Of a DNA stretch of 64,000 bases, positions 42,732 through 49,892 are shown in pieces. The position numbers were made by a program, and so were the translations under genes. Under the pieces are notes generated by a model that searched no databases, was not told the DNA's origin, and saw only the letters and a list, made by a program, of their open reading frames with translations. Source of the stretch: Anaerolineales bacterium (lineage in GTDB: Bacteria > Chloroflexota > Anaerolineae > 4572-78 > J111); contig JABTUW010000006.1 of assembly GCA_015075185.1 (NCBI GenBank), positions 124,001 to 188,000 of the forward strand, in the 5' to 3' direction. Each line of letters opens with the position of its first letter. Position 1 is the first letter of the stretch.

Positions 42732-42960
42732 CATTAGGTAGAATGGGGTGTTTGCCTAAAGAGCAAGCTGCCGTGCTTCAGCAACATAATCAAAGCTCAC
42801 CGAGGGGGTGGGCTAGCTTACTGATCAGAAGTCCGCGGCCGCAGCCTCAATTAGCTTAAAGAGATGCGCTGCTCCCACAAGCGTTATAAAGGTCTTCTAC
42901 CCGGCAAACACGGTTTATCTTACCATAATATTCTCTGGCAAACACCCCACTCTAGTATAT
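42732..42960 (-). ncRNA. Candidate bridge-RNA region of the IS110 element
   Basis: About 230 bp of non-coding sequence between the transposase start and the element's end. IS110-group elements transcribe a structured RNA here that pairs with target and donor DNA. I did not fold it, so only position and length support the call. Confidence 0.45.
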
Positions 42961-42974
42961 GTCAGGCGTTAGGT
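42961..42974 (+). other. attC4, right part with R' GTTAGGT
   Basis: GTCAGGC followed by GTTAGGT completes attC4. Its core matches the R'' ACCTAAC of the next site, as expected for a cassette's own ends. Confidence 0.85.
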
Positions 42975-43013
42975 GGGCCAAAAATTCCGTTGTCATCGTT
43001 ATACGGAGTCCTT

Positions 43014-44423
43014 ATGTATCTAAAGAAACAAGAGTTAAAAATAAACCCTCAAAATCCCTTTGAGCAGGATAAGTTGCATCGTCTCGAAAGCGCGCAAGTC
43101 CTTACGGAGTTATTCAAATCGACGGAGGGACCATTTGTCTTAAGTATTGACTCCTCGTGGGGTACAGGAAAAACCACCTTTGTTAAAATGTGGAAGGAAT
43201 ATCTGAGTAGTGAAGAAAATAATTTTCACTGCTTATACTTTAATGCTTGGGAGAATGATTTTGCTGATGACCCATTAATTTCTTTCATTGGGGAGATTCA
43301 ACTGGGGGTAATAGCAACTCTTAATATAAAAGATTCAAAAGCTAAAAAATATTTTGCGAAAGCAAAAAAGATTAGCGGTTCGCTTGTGAAGAAAGGCGTT
43401 CCGGCAGTCGTAAAGGGATTAACCTACGGTCTTCTGGACTTAGAAGAAATTAACGAGCAAATTATTGCAGATTTGGCTTATAGTATTGCTCAGGGAGAAA
43501 TTGAGAACTACGAGAAAAATAAAAATACTCTGCTGGAATTTAAGCAAAACCTTGAAGCTTTTATGGCGGAGTTATCGAAATCAGATGGAAGTAGTGGCAA
43601 ACCTTTAATATTTTTCGTTGACGAGTTAGACAGATGTAGGCCAATTTATGCAGTTGAATTATTGGAGCGAATAAAACATTTGTTCAATGTTCCTGGTGTT
43701 ATTTTCGTGTTGGTACTGGATAAAGACCAACTTGCCCATTCTATAAAATCACTGTATGGAGTGGGTATGAATGTAGATGGATACTTAAGAAGATTTATTG
43801 ACTTAGATTATCAGTTACCTAAAGCCTCGAACAGCGACTTTTGTAATCATTTGTTTCAGGAATTTGGATTCCAGGAGTTTTTTACCAAAAGAAAAGTAAG
43901 AGATACGGATGAAGCCGAGCAGTTTCTTAATACATTTATCAAATTAGCGGAGATATTTAATCTTAGTTTACGTGAACTTGAGCAATGCTTTACCCAAGTT
44001 AGTATAGCTTTTCGGACGACTCCTGAAAACAAAAAAATCTATCCCCTCCTCTTGGCTTTCCTCATAATATTAAAAAATGTCAATCATAGCTTATACAACC
44101 AATATATAACTGGAACTATCGCGGCACGACGAGTTATTGAGTTCATCAAAGAACAACCTAAAGGAGCAGACTTTTTGGATGATAATTATGGTCAAGCCGT
44201 CGAAGCCTATATTTTAGGTGCGTTTTGTGGTGGTTATGATGGATTGAGGAAACTCATTAGTGAATACGAAAAAGAGTTAGAAAAAGAAAACACTTCAGAA
44301 AAAGAAAAACAAAAACTATCCCATTTATTAGAATTTTTTCAATTTTTTGCTCGCCAGAACAATTACAGCATGGGTATATATCTGGTAAAGAAAATACAGA
44401 TCCTAGATCGTTTTGTAGCGTGA
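43014..44423 (+). CDS. Cassette 5: KAP family P-loop NTPase
   Basis: 469 residues. Walker A is at 47-55 (SSWGTGKTT), a KAP-type FNAWEND at 76-82, and Walker B with DELDRCRP at 203-210. A helical domain follows. KAP NTPases occur in phage-exclusion proteins (PifA type) and other STAND-like sensors. The usual inserted membrane helices are not evident here, so it may be soluble; the segment near 125-145 is only mildly hydrophobic. GGAG with a 5-nt spacer supports ATG 43014. It probably acts as a defence sensor, by family and context. Confidence 0.85.
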   Translation: MYLKKQELKINPQNPFEQDKLHRLESAQVLTELFKSTEGPFVLSIDSSWGTGKTTFVKMWKEYLSSEENNFHCLYFNAWENDFADDPLISFIGEIQLGVIATLNIKDSKAKKYFAKAKKISGSLVKKGVPAVVKGLTYGLLDLEEINEQIIADLAYSIAQGEIENYEKNKNTLLEFKQNLEAFMAELSKSDGSSGKPLIFFVDELDRCRPIYAVELLERIKHLFNVPGVIFVLVLDKDQLAHSIKSLYGVGMNVDGYLRRFIDLDYQLPKASNSDFCNHLFQEFGFQEFFTKRKVRDTDEAEQFLNTFIKLAEIFNLSLRELEQCFTQVSIAFRTTPENKKIYPLLLAFLIILKNVNHSLYNQYITGTIAARRVIEFIKEQPKGADFLDDNYGQAVEAYILGAFCGGYDGLRKLISEYEKELEKENTSEKEKQKLSHLLEFFQFFARQNNYSMGIYLVKKIQILDRFVA

Positions 44424-44469
44424 GTTTTCATGGTACATACAGTAAATGGTTTAGCCCAGTAAAAAGCCC

Positions 44470-44484
44470 ACCTAACAAGCGGTT
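44470..44484 (+). other. attC5, left part (split by a 445-bp insertion)
   Basis: ACCTAACAAGCGGTT is followed by unrelated sequence. The site resumes at 44930 with GCAGCCGAATTGCTACCGC, identical to attC1 at that point, and ends with GTTAGGC at 45037. The joined site is about 123 bp. Confidence 0.75.
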
Positions 44485-44929
44485 CTTAAGAAACCTCGCG
44501 TCGGGGGTTGGGAGGAAGGCACTACAATATCTGGGGTAGGCAAGACAAGCGTGGCCCAATATCCAGGGGTGTGGGTAGAGGATTTTAGATCGGTCTTGCA
44601 GCAGATCAACCGTTTTCCAACTCAAAAAGCCCGACCCTCTTTCCAGGGTCAGGCAGGGCTTGCTCCTATTGATCCGTCTTCTCGGCCGTTCCCTACAATA
44701 ATAATAGGTAGTTTCTTAATCGGGGTCGAGCAAGCTCGCCACCAGGGGGCAAATCACCCGGAAGCCGGAACCACGTTGCAGCGCGAGACAGACCGGGGTA
44801 AACGGTCGTCATCAGGGCTTGTATCGGTCTTATTTTTGGCCTCAGCCAGAGGGTATGATAGCAGGTCGGTCAAATCAGCCCGCCAGTTTCTCCGGTGGGG
44901 GAATACCGCCCCCGGCGGTAAGGGTCGTT
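44485..44929. mobile_element. 445-bp insertion in attC5, type unknown
   Basis: GTT is present at both junctions (44482-44484 and 44927-44929), compatible with a 3-bp target duplication. No terminal inverted repeats are clear and no ORF is convincing. It contains a minus-strand rho-independent terminator at 44624, suggesting a transcript on that strand. Confidence 0.5.
44624..44659 (-). terminator. Minus-strand terminator inside the attC5 insertion
   Basis: GACCCT/AGGGTC forms the core stem, extended by GCC/GGC pairs; five T residues follow on the minus strand. Confidence 0.65.
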
Positions 44930-45037
44930 GCAGCCGAATTGCTACCGCTCTATTTTTCAACGGCTCTGCGCCAGCGAAGGCACTTGTAGTTGAAATGAGT
45001 CTTGCTGGCCCGGGGTCGGGTGATGCGCGGCGTTAGG
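44930..45037 (+). other. attC5, right part with R' GTTAGGC
   Basis: It starts with GCAGCCGAATTGCTACCGC, as in attC1, and ends with GCGGCGTTAGGC. Confidence 0.75.
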
Positions 45038-45286
45038 CAGACCAAGAAAAATCCTCCGAAAGTAGCCGCCTAGCGAGGTTAGATATTAAGAATTGAATCG
45101 TTGAGCGAAGTCAGCTTTCCCTGGCCAGGTTGATACCCAGTCCGTAACCGGGATGATAAAGACAGATAAGGAAAACGATTTTCCCCGGCAAAGTCACCCT
45201 CGTCCCGTAAACAGATAAGAAAGACAAAGGCGGGAGAGCGTCATCATCCCTGGTACTATCTGCAAATCATACCATTAGTTTCATTG

Positions 45287-45315
45287 TTGCACGGTAAACG
45301 TGAATAAGATATAAT
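45287..45315 (+). promoter_or_regulatory. Promoter of the HigBA cassette
   Basis: TTGCAC (45287-45292), 17-bp spacer, perfect TATAAT (45310-45315), 18 bp before the higB ATG. A cassette with its own promoter need not rely on Pc. The 250 bp between attC5 and this promoter hold no gene. Confidence 0.8.
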
Positions 45316-45333
45316 ATCGCCTATGAGGATGAG

Positions 45334-45624
45334 ATGATTGTATCCTTTGGCGATGACGCTACTGTTGACCTGTATCACGGACGAATTACTCATCGTACCC
45401 GTCGCTTTTCTCCAACCCTTAAACGCTTGGCCTTTCGTAAACTAGATATTCTCAATGCGGCCTATCGGTTAGATGATTTACGAGAACCTCCTGGCAACCG
45501 TTTGGAAGCATTAAAAGGAAATTTGGCAGGTTATCATAGCATTCGGGTCAATGACCAATGGCGGCTCATCTTTCGTTGGGAAGACAATAATGCGTATGAG
45601 GTGTTGCTAACGGATTATCATTGA
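45334..45624 (+). CDS. higB: HigB/RelE-type toxin
   Basis: 96 residues with the HigB (RelE superfamily) shape: an early FSPTLKRLAFRKL helix, LRPPGNRLEALKG-like loop (EPPGNRLEALKGNLAG) and a C-terminal DQWRLIFRWEDNN that holds the usual catalytic Arg. These toxins cleave mRNA on the ribosome. The antitoxin gene follows 18 bp downstream, the toxin-first order that defines HigBA. Toxin-antitoxin pairs are common in integrons and stabilise the array. Confidence 0.92.
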   Translation: MIVSFGDDATVDLYHGRITHRTRRFSPTLKRLAFRKLDILNAAYRLDDLREPPGNRLEALKGNLAGYHSIRVNDQWRLIFRWEDNNAYEVLLTDYH

Positions 45625-45642
45625 GCATAGGAGGAAAGAAAG

Positions 45643-45930
45643 ATGTTGCCCGAAAATCGAGTCACAACTCATCCCGGTGAGGTCTTAAAAGAAGAATTTC
45701 TTGACCCACTCGGTATAACTCAAGTTGCGTTTGCTCAACATATCGGTGTACCCTTACAACGGGTGAATGAGATAATTCGAGGCAAACGGGGCATTACGCC
45801 AGAAACAGCGTGGTTATTGTCGCAAGCATTAGGGACCACGCCGCAATTTTGGATGAACTTACAAAATACGTATGATTTAACGAGTAAACGACCAGGTCGG
45901 ACAGTAGAGCGTCTAGTTAAAGCGGCATAG
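45643..45930 (+). CDS. higA: HigA-type antitoxin (XRE helix-turn-helix)
   Basis: 95 residues. A HigA start (VTTHPGEVLKEEFLDPLGIT) is followed by an HTH (TQVAFAQHIGVPLQRVNEIIRGKRGI) and the ALGTTPQFWMNLQNTYDL end typical of the family. It neutralises HigB and represses the shared promoter. AGGAGG precedes the ATG. Confidence 0.94.
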   Translation: MLPENRVTTHPGEVLKEEFLDPLGITQVAFAQHIGVPLQRVNEIIRGKRGITPETAWLLSQALGTTPQFWMNLQNTYDLTSKRPGRTVERLVKAA

Positions 45931-45949
45931 TTTATAAAAAAGTCTGCCC

Positions 45950-46734
45950 AAGTTACAGTCGGCGGGGCCATCGCTGACCCCGCCGCTGCTTCAGAACGGA
46001 GCGTGAAACTTTCGCTTCACTCCGCTCCTGAGTATCCGGGCCATTGTCATTGGCACAACCCAAATCCTTTCGGGAGAGGGTCGCTTAACAAGAACTCTTG
46101 GGGCAACTGGCTTTCACTACCTCATAGAGGCGTGCCATAAAGCACGGGCCTTTGTCAAGCGCCGTTGTTTTCCCGAATACCCGCCCTCCGTCAGCCTATC
46201 TCTGGCATTACCCAGAGCCTTTGCTGCTGAGGGCATCCCTCCCGCTGGGGCATTTGGCTTGGTTGCCTACTCAGTTATCCTGAGAGCCTTCAGCGGGTTA
46301 CTCCGTTCCCCAATCCGATGGGTTGTGACCGTAGGCTGCTACTTTACGCCGGTATCCATTCGAGTGATTACTCCGTTTCGCTTGACAACGTAGCCTGGAT
46401 ACATTCCCTTTTGGGCCTGCCCTTAAACCCGTGTAGGCAGGTTCTGCTTGACGACGCTTCAACCATAGCTTCACTCGTCGTTAGCCTTAGCCACCTGCTC
46501 GACGGGATCGCCACGTCTGGTTCGTGACCTTCCGCCTTTTCATCCCGCTTCTGCCTTTTGAGGACCAGTCGCCAAGCAGGGGATGATGCTGTTACCCGAA
46601 CCACTGCGGGAGTTGAACTTGATGACACCGGAGTATCATCGCACCAACATCGAATTAGAGTTATCAAAGAACAACGTGCGTTCTTTGCCGCCCCTCCCCC
46701 GGTCAAAGCACGGTTTCGAGCGAACGGATCGCAC
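45950..46734 (-). ncRNA. Truncated group II (IIC-like) intron, 5' RNA part
   Basis: Read on the minus strand, the stretch starts with GTGCGATCC (complement of 46734 downward), the usual GUGYG intron start. It ends with the typical pre-ORF stem GGAGCGGAGTGAAGCG ... GCTCCGTTCTGA, then a GC-rich domain-IV-like hairpin (45961-45984). The reverse transcriptase gene and domains V-VI are missing, so it cannot splice by itself. It lies about 33 bp from a GTTAGGC core, matching the habit of IIC-attC introns. Called by eye; no covariance search was done. Confidence 0.5.
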
Positions 46735-46846
46735 CCAGCGCTTCCAGCCGAATGCCCAAGCTGGCCGTTAGGCAAATCATCTAAGGCATTTTGAGGTCTG
46801 AGTAAGTTGAAGTTTCGGCGGCATCGGCTGAACCGCGGCGTTAGGC
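46735..46846 (+). other. Remnant attC sequences at the array's right end
   Basis: Two GTTAGGC cores lie 73 bp apart (46767-46773 and 46840-46846). The second is preceded by TCGGCTGAACCGCGGC, the L' arm seen in attC1, but no matching R''/L'' half is present. Confidence 0.6.
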
Positions 46847-46963
46847 TGCTGGTTGAATAGCATTTCGAATCTCACCATCAAATCCTACTGGTCAATTTGG
46901 TAAACTGCTTCAGTACAGATACAATACAAAGCAAATACATCTTTCTGCTTTGTAAGAGGCGCT

Positions 46964-47221
46964 ATGACTGAAACAATTAGTGTGAAAGTTAGTAATCGCT
47001 ACCAAATCGCTCTGCCTAGCCTGGCTCGCAAAGAACTTAATATCCGGGCCGGCGACCGTTTGCTGGTTGATATTCAAGACGGCATGATTATTTTATTGCC
47101 CCAACCTCAAGATTATGTGGAGTATCTAACAGGTTTGCACAAAGACATCTGGCAAAATATCAATACCACTTCTTATCTCCAACAGGAAAGAGATGCATGG
47201 CAAGCCTCCCCCACCGATTAG
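46964..47221 (+). CDS. vapB: AbrB/MazE-type antitoxin (VapB)
   Basis: 85 residues. The first ~48 form a SpoVT-AbrB swapped-hairpin DNA-binding domain (ISVKVSNRYQIALPSLARKE, RAGDRLLV). The tail wraps the toxin in this family. It overlaps the toxin gene by 25 bp, a strong sign of coupling. It follows the last attC-like core and has no attC of its own, so it may be the last, fixed cassette. Confidence 0.9.
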   Translation: MTETISVKVSNRYQIALPSLARKELNIRAGDRLLVDIQDGMIILLPQPQDYVEYLTGLHKDIWQNINTTSYLQQERDAWQASPTD

Positions 47222-47652
47222 CGGCTCATCAATTGATTGGACTGGATACTTCCATATTTATCTATCACTTTGAAGCAAACCAGAAATATTTACCCTTAAC
47301 TCGAAGTATTCTGAAATTGGTAGAGTCCGGTCAAAGTCAGGGAGTTATCTCAACTCTCGTGGTGATGGAATTAACCGTTCACCCCTGGCGAATAAATCGA
47401 GGCGATATAGCTCGACAGTATGAAGCCTTATTGATTAACTTTCCGAATTTGAAGTTAGTTGATGTAAGCCGTGAGGTAGCCAGGCAGGCCGCGCAACTAC
47501 GAGCGAAATATAATCTGCGTCCGGCGGATGCGTTACAAGTGGCAACAGCAATCATCAGTGGCGCCACCCTTTGGGTGAGCAATGATAAGGCGTTGAAGCG
47601 ATTAGAACCAGCGATAGAGGTTATCGTTTTGGAAGATTTTGTTGAGGTGTAA
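47197..47652 (+). CDS. vapC: PIN-domain toxin (VapC)
   Basis: 151 residues with the four PIN acids: D17 (GLDTSIFIY), E58 (VMELTVHP), D111 (RPADALQVATA) and D130 (WVSNDKAL). VapC toxins cleave tRNA or rRNA. It is paired with the overlapping AbrB antitoxin. Confidence 0.93.
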   Translation: MASLPHRLAAHQLIGLDTSIFIYHFEANQKYLPLTRSILKLVESGQSQGVISTLVVMELTVHPWRINRGDIARQYEALLINFPNLKLVDVSREVARQAAQLRAKYNLRPADALQVATAIISGATLWVSNDKALKRLEPAIEVIVLEDFVEV

Positions 47653-47653
47653 A

Positions 47654-47934
47654 GCACGACACCGCAACAGCTTCAATTGGTAGCTTGTATCGAAGAAACG
47701 AGTCAGGAATTATCACTTTGCCGGTATTCGGGAGGGAGAGGGGTTAGATTGATCCAAAAGGTGGCACATGTTAAACTGATGTCTATCAATTCAGGTAAAC
47801 TTATTGCCGAAAGGTATTTTGAAGGGGTTCCACCGAACTGTCCGAGTAGTGTTAGAATGAGTGGTTCAAGAACAGGAGACGATATATCTCAGGATGAGTA
47901 TAAAGAGTGGTTAGCACAATATGTTAATCCATAA
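47654..47934 (+). pseudogene. C-terminal fragment of a larger gene, 5' end lost
   Basis: The frame is open from just after the vapC stop but has no credible start or ribosome site (a TTG at 47677 is the first option). The translation (QLQLVACIEETSQELSLCRY, later GKLIAERYFEGVPPNCPSS, EWLAQYVNP) reads like the end of a secreted or lipoprotein-type protein with two Cys. The arrival of the array end probably removed the front of the gene. Confidence 0.55.
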
Positions 47935-47992
47935 AATCAATTTATGGGATAATACACGAAACAACCATTCCCAGTCACAATGGGACACAAGG

Positions 47993-48535
47993 ATGAACCG
48001 CTTAATCAATATAGCCAAGCCCACCGATATTCCCGCTTCATACCAGGAGCAGCCCATTGGCCTGCTGCTGGCGTATCACAACCTCAACCATCCTTTTGAG
48101 GTTTACACGACGGCGCAACTGTTAATTGGTATGTGCATGGATCATCGCAAACATCTGCACATCCCTGATAACTTTGCCTACATTCTGCGGAGCGGCGGGG
48201 CCAATCTCCGCTACAGCGAGTTCAAGGTGTCCTATGCCATCGCTGTCGGCGGGGTACGTTCGATTGCCTTGATCGGCCACACCCAATGCGGTATGGTCAA
48301 TCTCGTCTCCAAACGGGAGCAGTTCGTGCAGGGCCTGGTGGAGGGGGCGGGCTGGGAGCGGGAATGGGCGGAGGCCCATTTCCAGCACTTCGGGCCGATG
48401 TTTGAAATCGGCGATGAAGTTGATTTTACTTTGAGCGAAGCGAAACGGCTGCGCTTGCGTTACCCGCGTATCCAGGTAGCTCCGCTGATGTACCGGGTCG
48501 AAGATAACCTGCTGTATTTGATCAGGGAAGACTAA
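47993..48535 (+). CDS. Beta-class carbonic anhydrase-like protein
   Basis: 180 residues. The zinc ligands of beta carbonic anhydrases are present: C48-x-D50-x-R52 (CMDHR) and H96-x2-C99 (GHTQCGM), with a conserved RSGGAN loop between. It should interconvert CO2 and bicarbonate. An open frame to 47921 exists, but the ATG at 47993 with AAGG gives the family N-terminus. It is the first ordinary gene after the integron. Confidence 0.85.
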   Translation: MNRLINIAKPTDIPASYQEQPIGLLLAYHNLNHPFEVYTTAQLLIGMCMDHRKHLHIPDNFAYILRSGGANLRYSEFKVSYAIAVGGVRSIALIGHTQCGMVNLVSKREQFVQGLVEGAGWEREWAEAHFQHFGPMFEIGDEVDFTLSEAKRLRLRYPRIQVAPLMYRVEDNLLYLIRED

Positions 48536-48551
48536 GGCGGCCAGTTTGGAG

Positions 48552-49550
48552 TCAGGCATTCACATCAATCACGACCCGACCCCGCACTTGCCCTTTGAGG
48601 ATCTGCCGGCTGAGTTCAGGAACAGCCTCCAGCGGGGCTTCCTGCATCATCGCTTCCAGCTTGTCCAGCGGCAGGTCCTGGGCCAGACGCGACCAGGCCG
48701 CCAGCCGGCGCGGCTGGGGCACTAAGACCGAGTTGATCCCCAGGATGCTCACCCCCCGTAAAATAAAGGGAAAAACGGTCGTATTCAGGGCAAAGCCGGC
48801 GGCATTGCCGCAGGCGGCGATGCTGGTATTCTGGGCCATCCCCGGCAGCAGGGCAGCCAGCGTATCGCCGCCGGCGGTGTCCACGGCCCCGGCCCAGCGC
48901 TCCGTCTCCAGGGGCTTACCGGGCTTGGCCAGCACCGAGCGGTCCAGAATCTGTTTGGCCCCCAGTTGGCGTAAATAATCGTGCAGCCCGGCCCGGCCCG
49001 TCGAGGCGACGACGTTGTAGCCGAGCCTGCCCAAAATCGCCACGGCCACACTGCCCACCCCGCCGGCCGCACCGGTAACGACCACTTCGCGTTGGTCCGC
49101 CGGGGTCAGCCCTTTTTCTTCGAGCGCCATGACACACAGCATCGCCGTGAAACCGGCGGTGCCGATGCCCATCGCCTGCTTCAGAGTTAGACCGGCGGGC
49201 AGTGGGACCAGCCACCCCGCCTTGACCCGGGCCATCTGGGCAAAGCCGCCCCAGTGGCTCTCGCCGACGCCCCAGCCGGTCAGCACGACCTCATCCCCGG
49301 CTTTGAAATCGGGCGAGGCCGACTCGACCACCGTCCCGGCAAAGTCAATCCCCGGCACCATGGGGTATTTGCGGATAACCCTGCCCTGCCCGGTCACGGC
49401 CAGGCCGTCTTTATAGTTGAGGGTAGAATAAGCCACCTTAACCAGGACATCCCCTTCCGGCAGGGCCTCGCGGGGAAGGGTGCGAAATTCGGCCTGAATC
49501 CCCCCCTCTTTTTGGTCAACCACCAGGGCTTTAAAGGTATCTTGCGGCAT
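48552..49550 (-). CDS. Zinc-free medium-chain oxidoreductase (YhdH/AcuI-type quinone or acryloyl-CoA reductase)
   Basis: 332 residues. The GroES-like domain contains LNYKDGLAVTGQG and FAGTV; the NADPH Rossmann motif is GAAGGVGSVAVAILG. The wording matches the YhdH/AcuI branch, which reduces acryloyl-CoA or acrylate-type enones using NADPH. I start at ATG 49550 with GGAGGGAACTT upstream; an open frame runs to 49580. The AGTGTCAAA palindrome lies 21 bp upstream of the start. Confidence 0.9.
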   Translation of the reverse strand: MPQDTFKALVVDQKEGGIQAEFRTLPREALPEGDVLVKVAYSTLNYKDGLAVTGQGRVIRKYPMVPGIDFAGTVVESASPDFKAGDEVVLTGWGVGESHWGGFAQMARVKAGWLVPLPAGLTLKQAMGIGTAGFTAMLCVMALEEKGLTPADQREVVVTGAAGGVGSVAVAILGRLGYNVVASTGRAGLHDYLRQLGAKQILDRSVLAKPGKPLETERWAGAVDTAGGDTLAALLPGMAQNTSIAACGNAAGFALNTTVFPFILRGVSILGINSVLVPQPRRLAAWSRLAQDLPLDKLEAMMQEAPLEAVPELSRQILKGQVRGRVVIDVNA

Positions 49551-49570
49551 AAGTTCCCTCCAAAGAGTTG

Positions 49571-49598
49571 GGAGTGTCAAAGTGCACTTTGATACTCC
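49571..49598. promoter_or_regulatory. Dispersed palindrome AGTGTCAAA-N6-TTTGATACT, copy 2
   Basis: GGAGTGTCAAAGT and ACTTTGATACTCC form 13-bp arms (one mismatch) around GC. It lies just before the oxidoreductase start, in operator position. Confidence 0.65.
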
Positions 49599-49892
49599 GT
49601 AATTTTGCTGACGATTATAAGATGAATTGTCGCAGGCGCAAAGCGGGGAGGAAGGGTGAAGAACATGAGGATCGGGTAATCAACCGAATAAACTGAGTTC
49701 GATGTTTCCTAAATCGCACCCTTCGATACGCCTTTCACTACGTTCAAGGCTACTCAGGATGCGATAATTAGCCAAAAATCATCCTGACACGAAGCGGGCG
49801 TCAACCCGTACACCTGCACTTGCAGGCAGGTACAAGTGTCGAAGGGTGATTTTCGGTAAAATGTCGAACTTAGGTGAATAGGTTTTGTGGTT
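49599..49892. repeat. Intergenic repeat region
   Basis: No gene. It includes an inverted pair around 49770-49860 (AGCCAAAAATCATCCT against GGGTGATTTTCGGTAA) enclosing ACCTGCACTTGCAGGCAGGT, a REP-like arrangement. Confidence 0.55.

Larger units (their letters stand above)
41443..42960 (-). mobile_element. IS110-family element inserted in attC4 (about 1518 bp)
   Basis: Comparison with attC3 defines the edges to within one or two bases. No terminal inverted repeats and no target duplication are seen, as expected for IS110. One transposase gene occupies most of it, with 29 bp after the stop codon and about 240 bp upstream of the start. The long upstream non-coding segment is where IS110-group elements carry their bridge RNA. 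Confidence 0.85.
33681..46846. mobile_element. Chromosomal integron with cassette array
   Basis: A minus-strand IntI gene is followed by plus-strand cassettes separated by attC sites with R'' (AGCTAAC or ACCTAAC) and R' (GTTAGCT, GTTAGGT or GTTAGGC). Sites lie at 36660, 38152, 40333, 41333 (split), 44470 (split) and a partial one ending at 46773/46846. Cassette genes are visibly more AT-rich than the flanks and differ from each other in base usage. The right limit is the last attC-like sequence. Confidence 0.93.

Noticed and set aside
42735..43013. Terminal inverted repeats for the IS110 element
   Set aside because: None were found by eye; the family normally lacks them, so the edges rest on the attC comparison.
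44551..45036. 161-residue plus-strand frame
   Set aside because: It runs through the attC5 insertion, its junction and the attC right half; it has no ribosome site and no protein-like pattern.
46318..46794. Several short frames on both strands
   Set aside because: They lie inside the putative group II intron RNA; overlapping frames in structured RNA are expected and none has a ribosome site.
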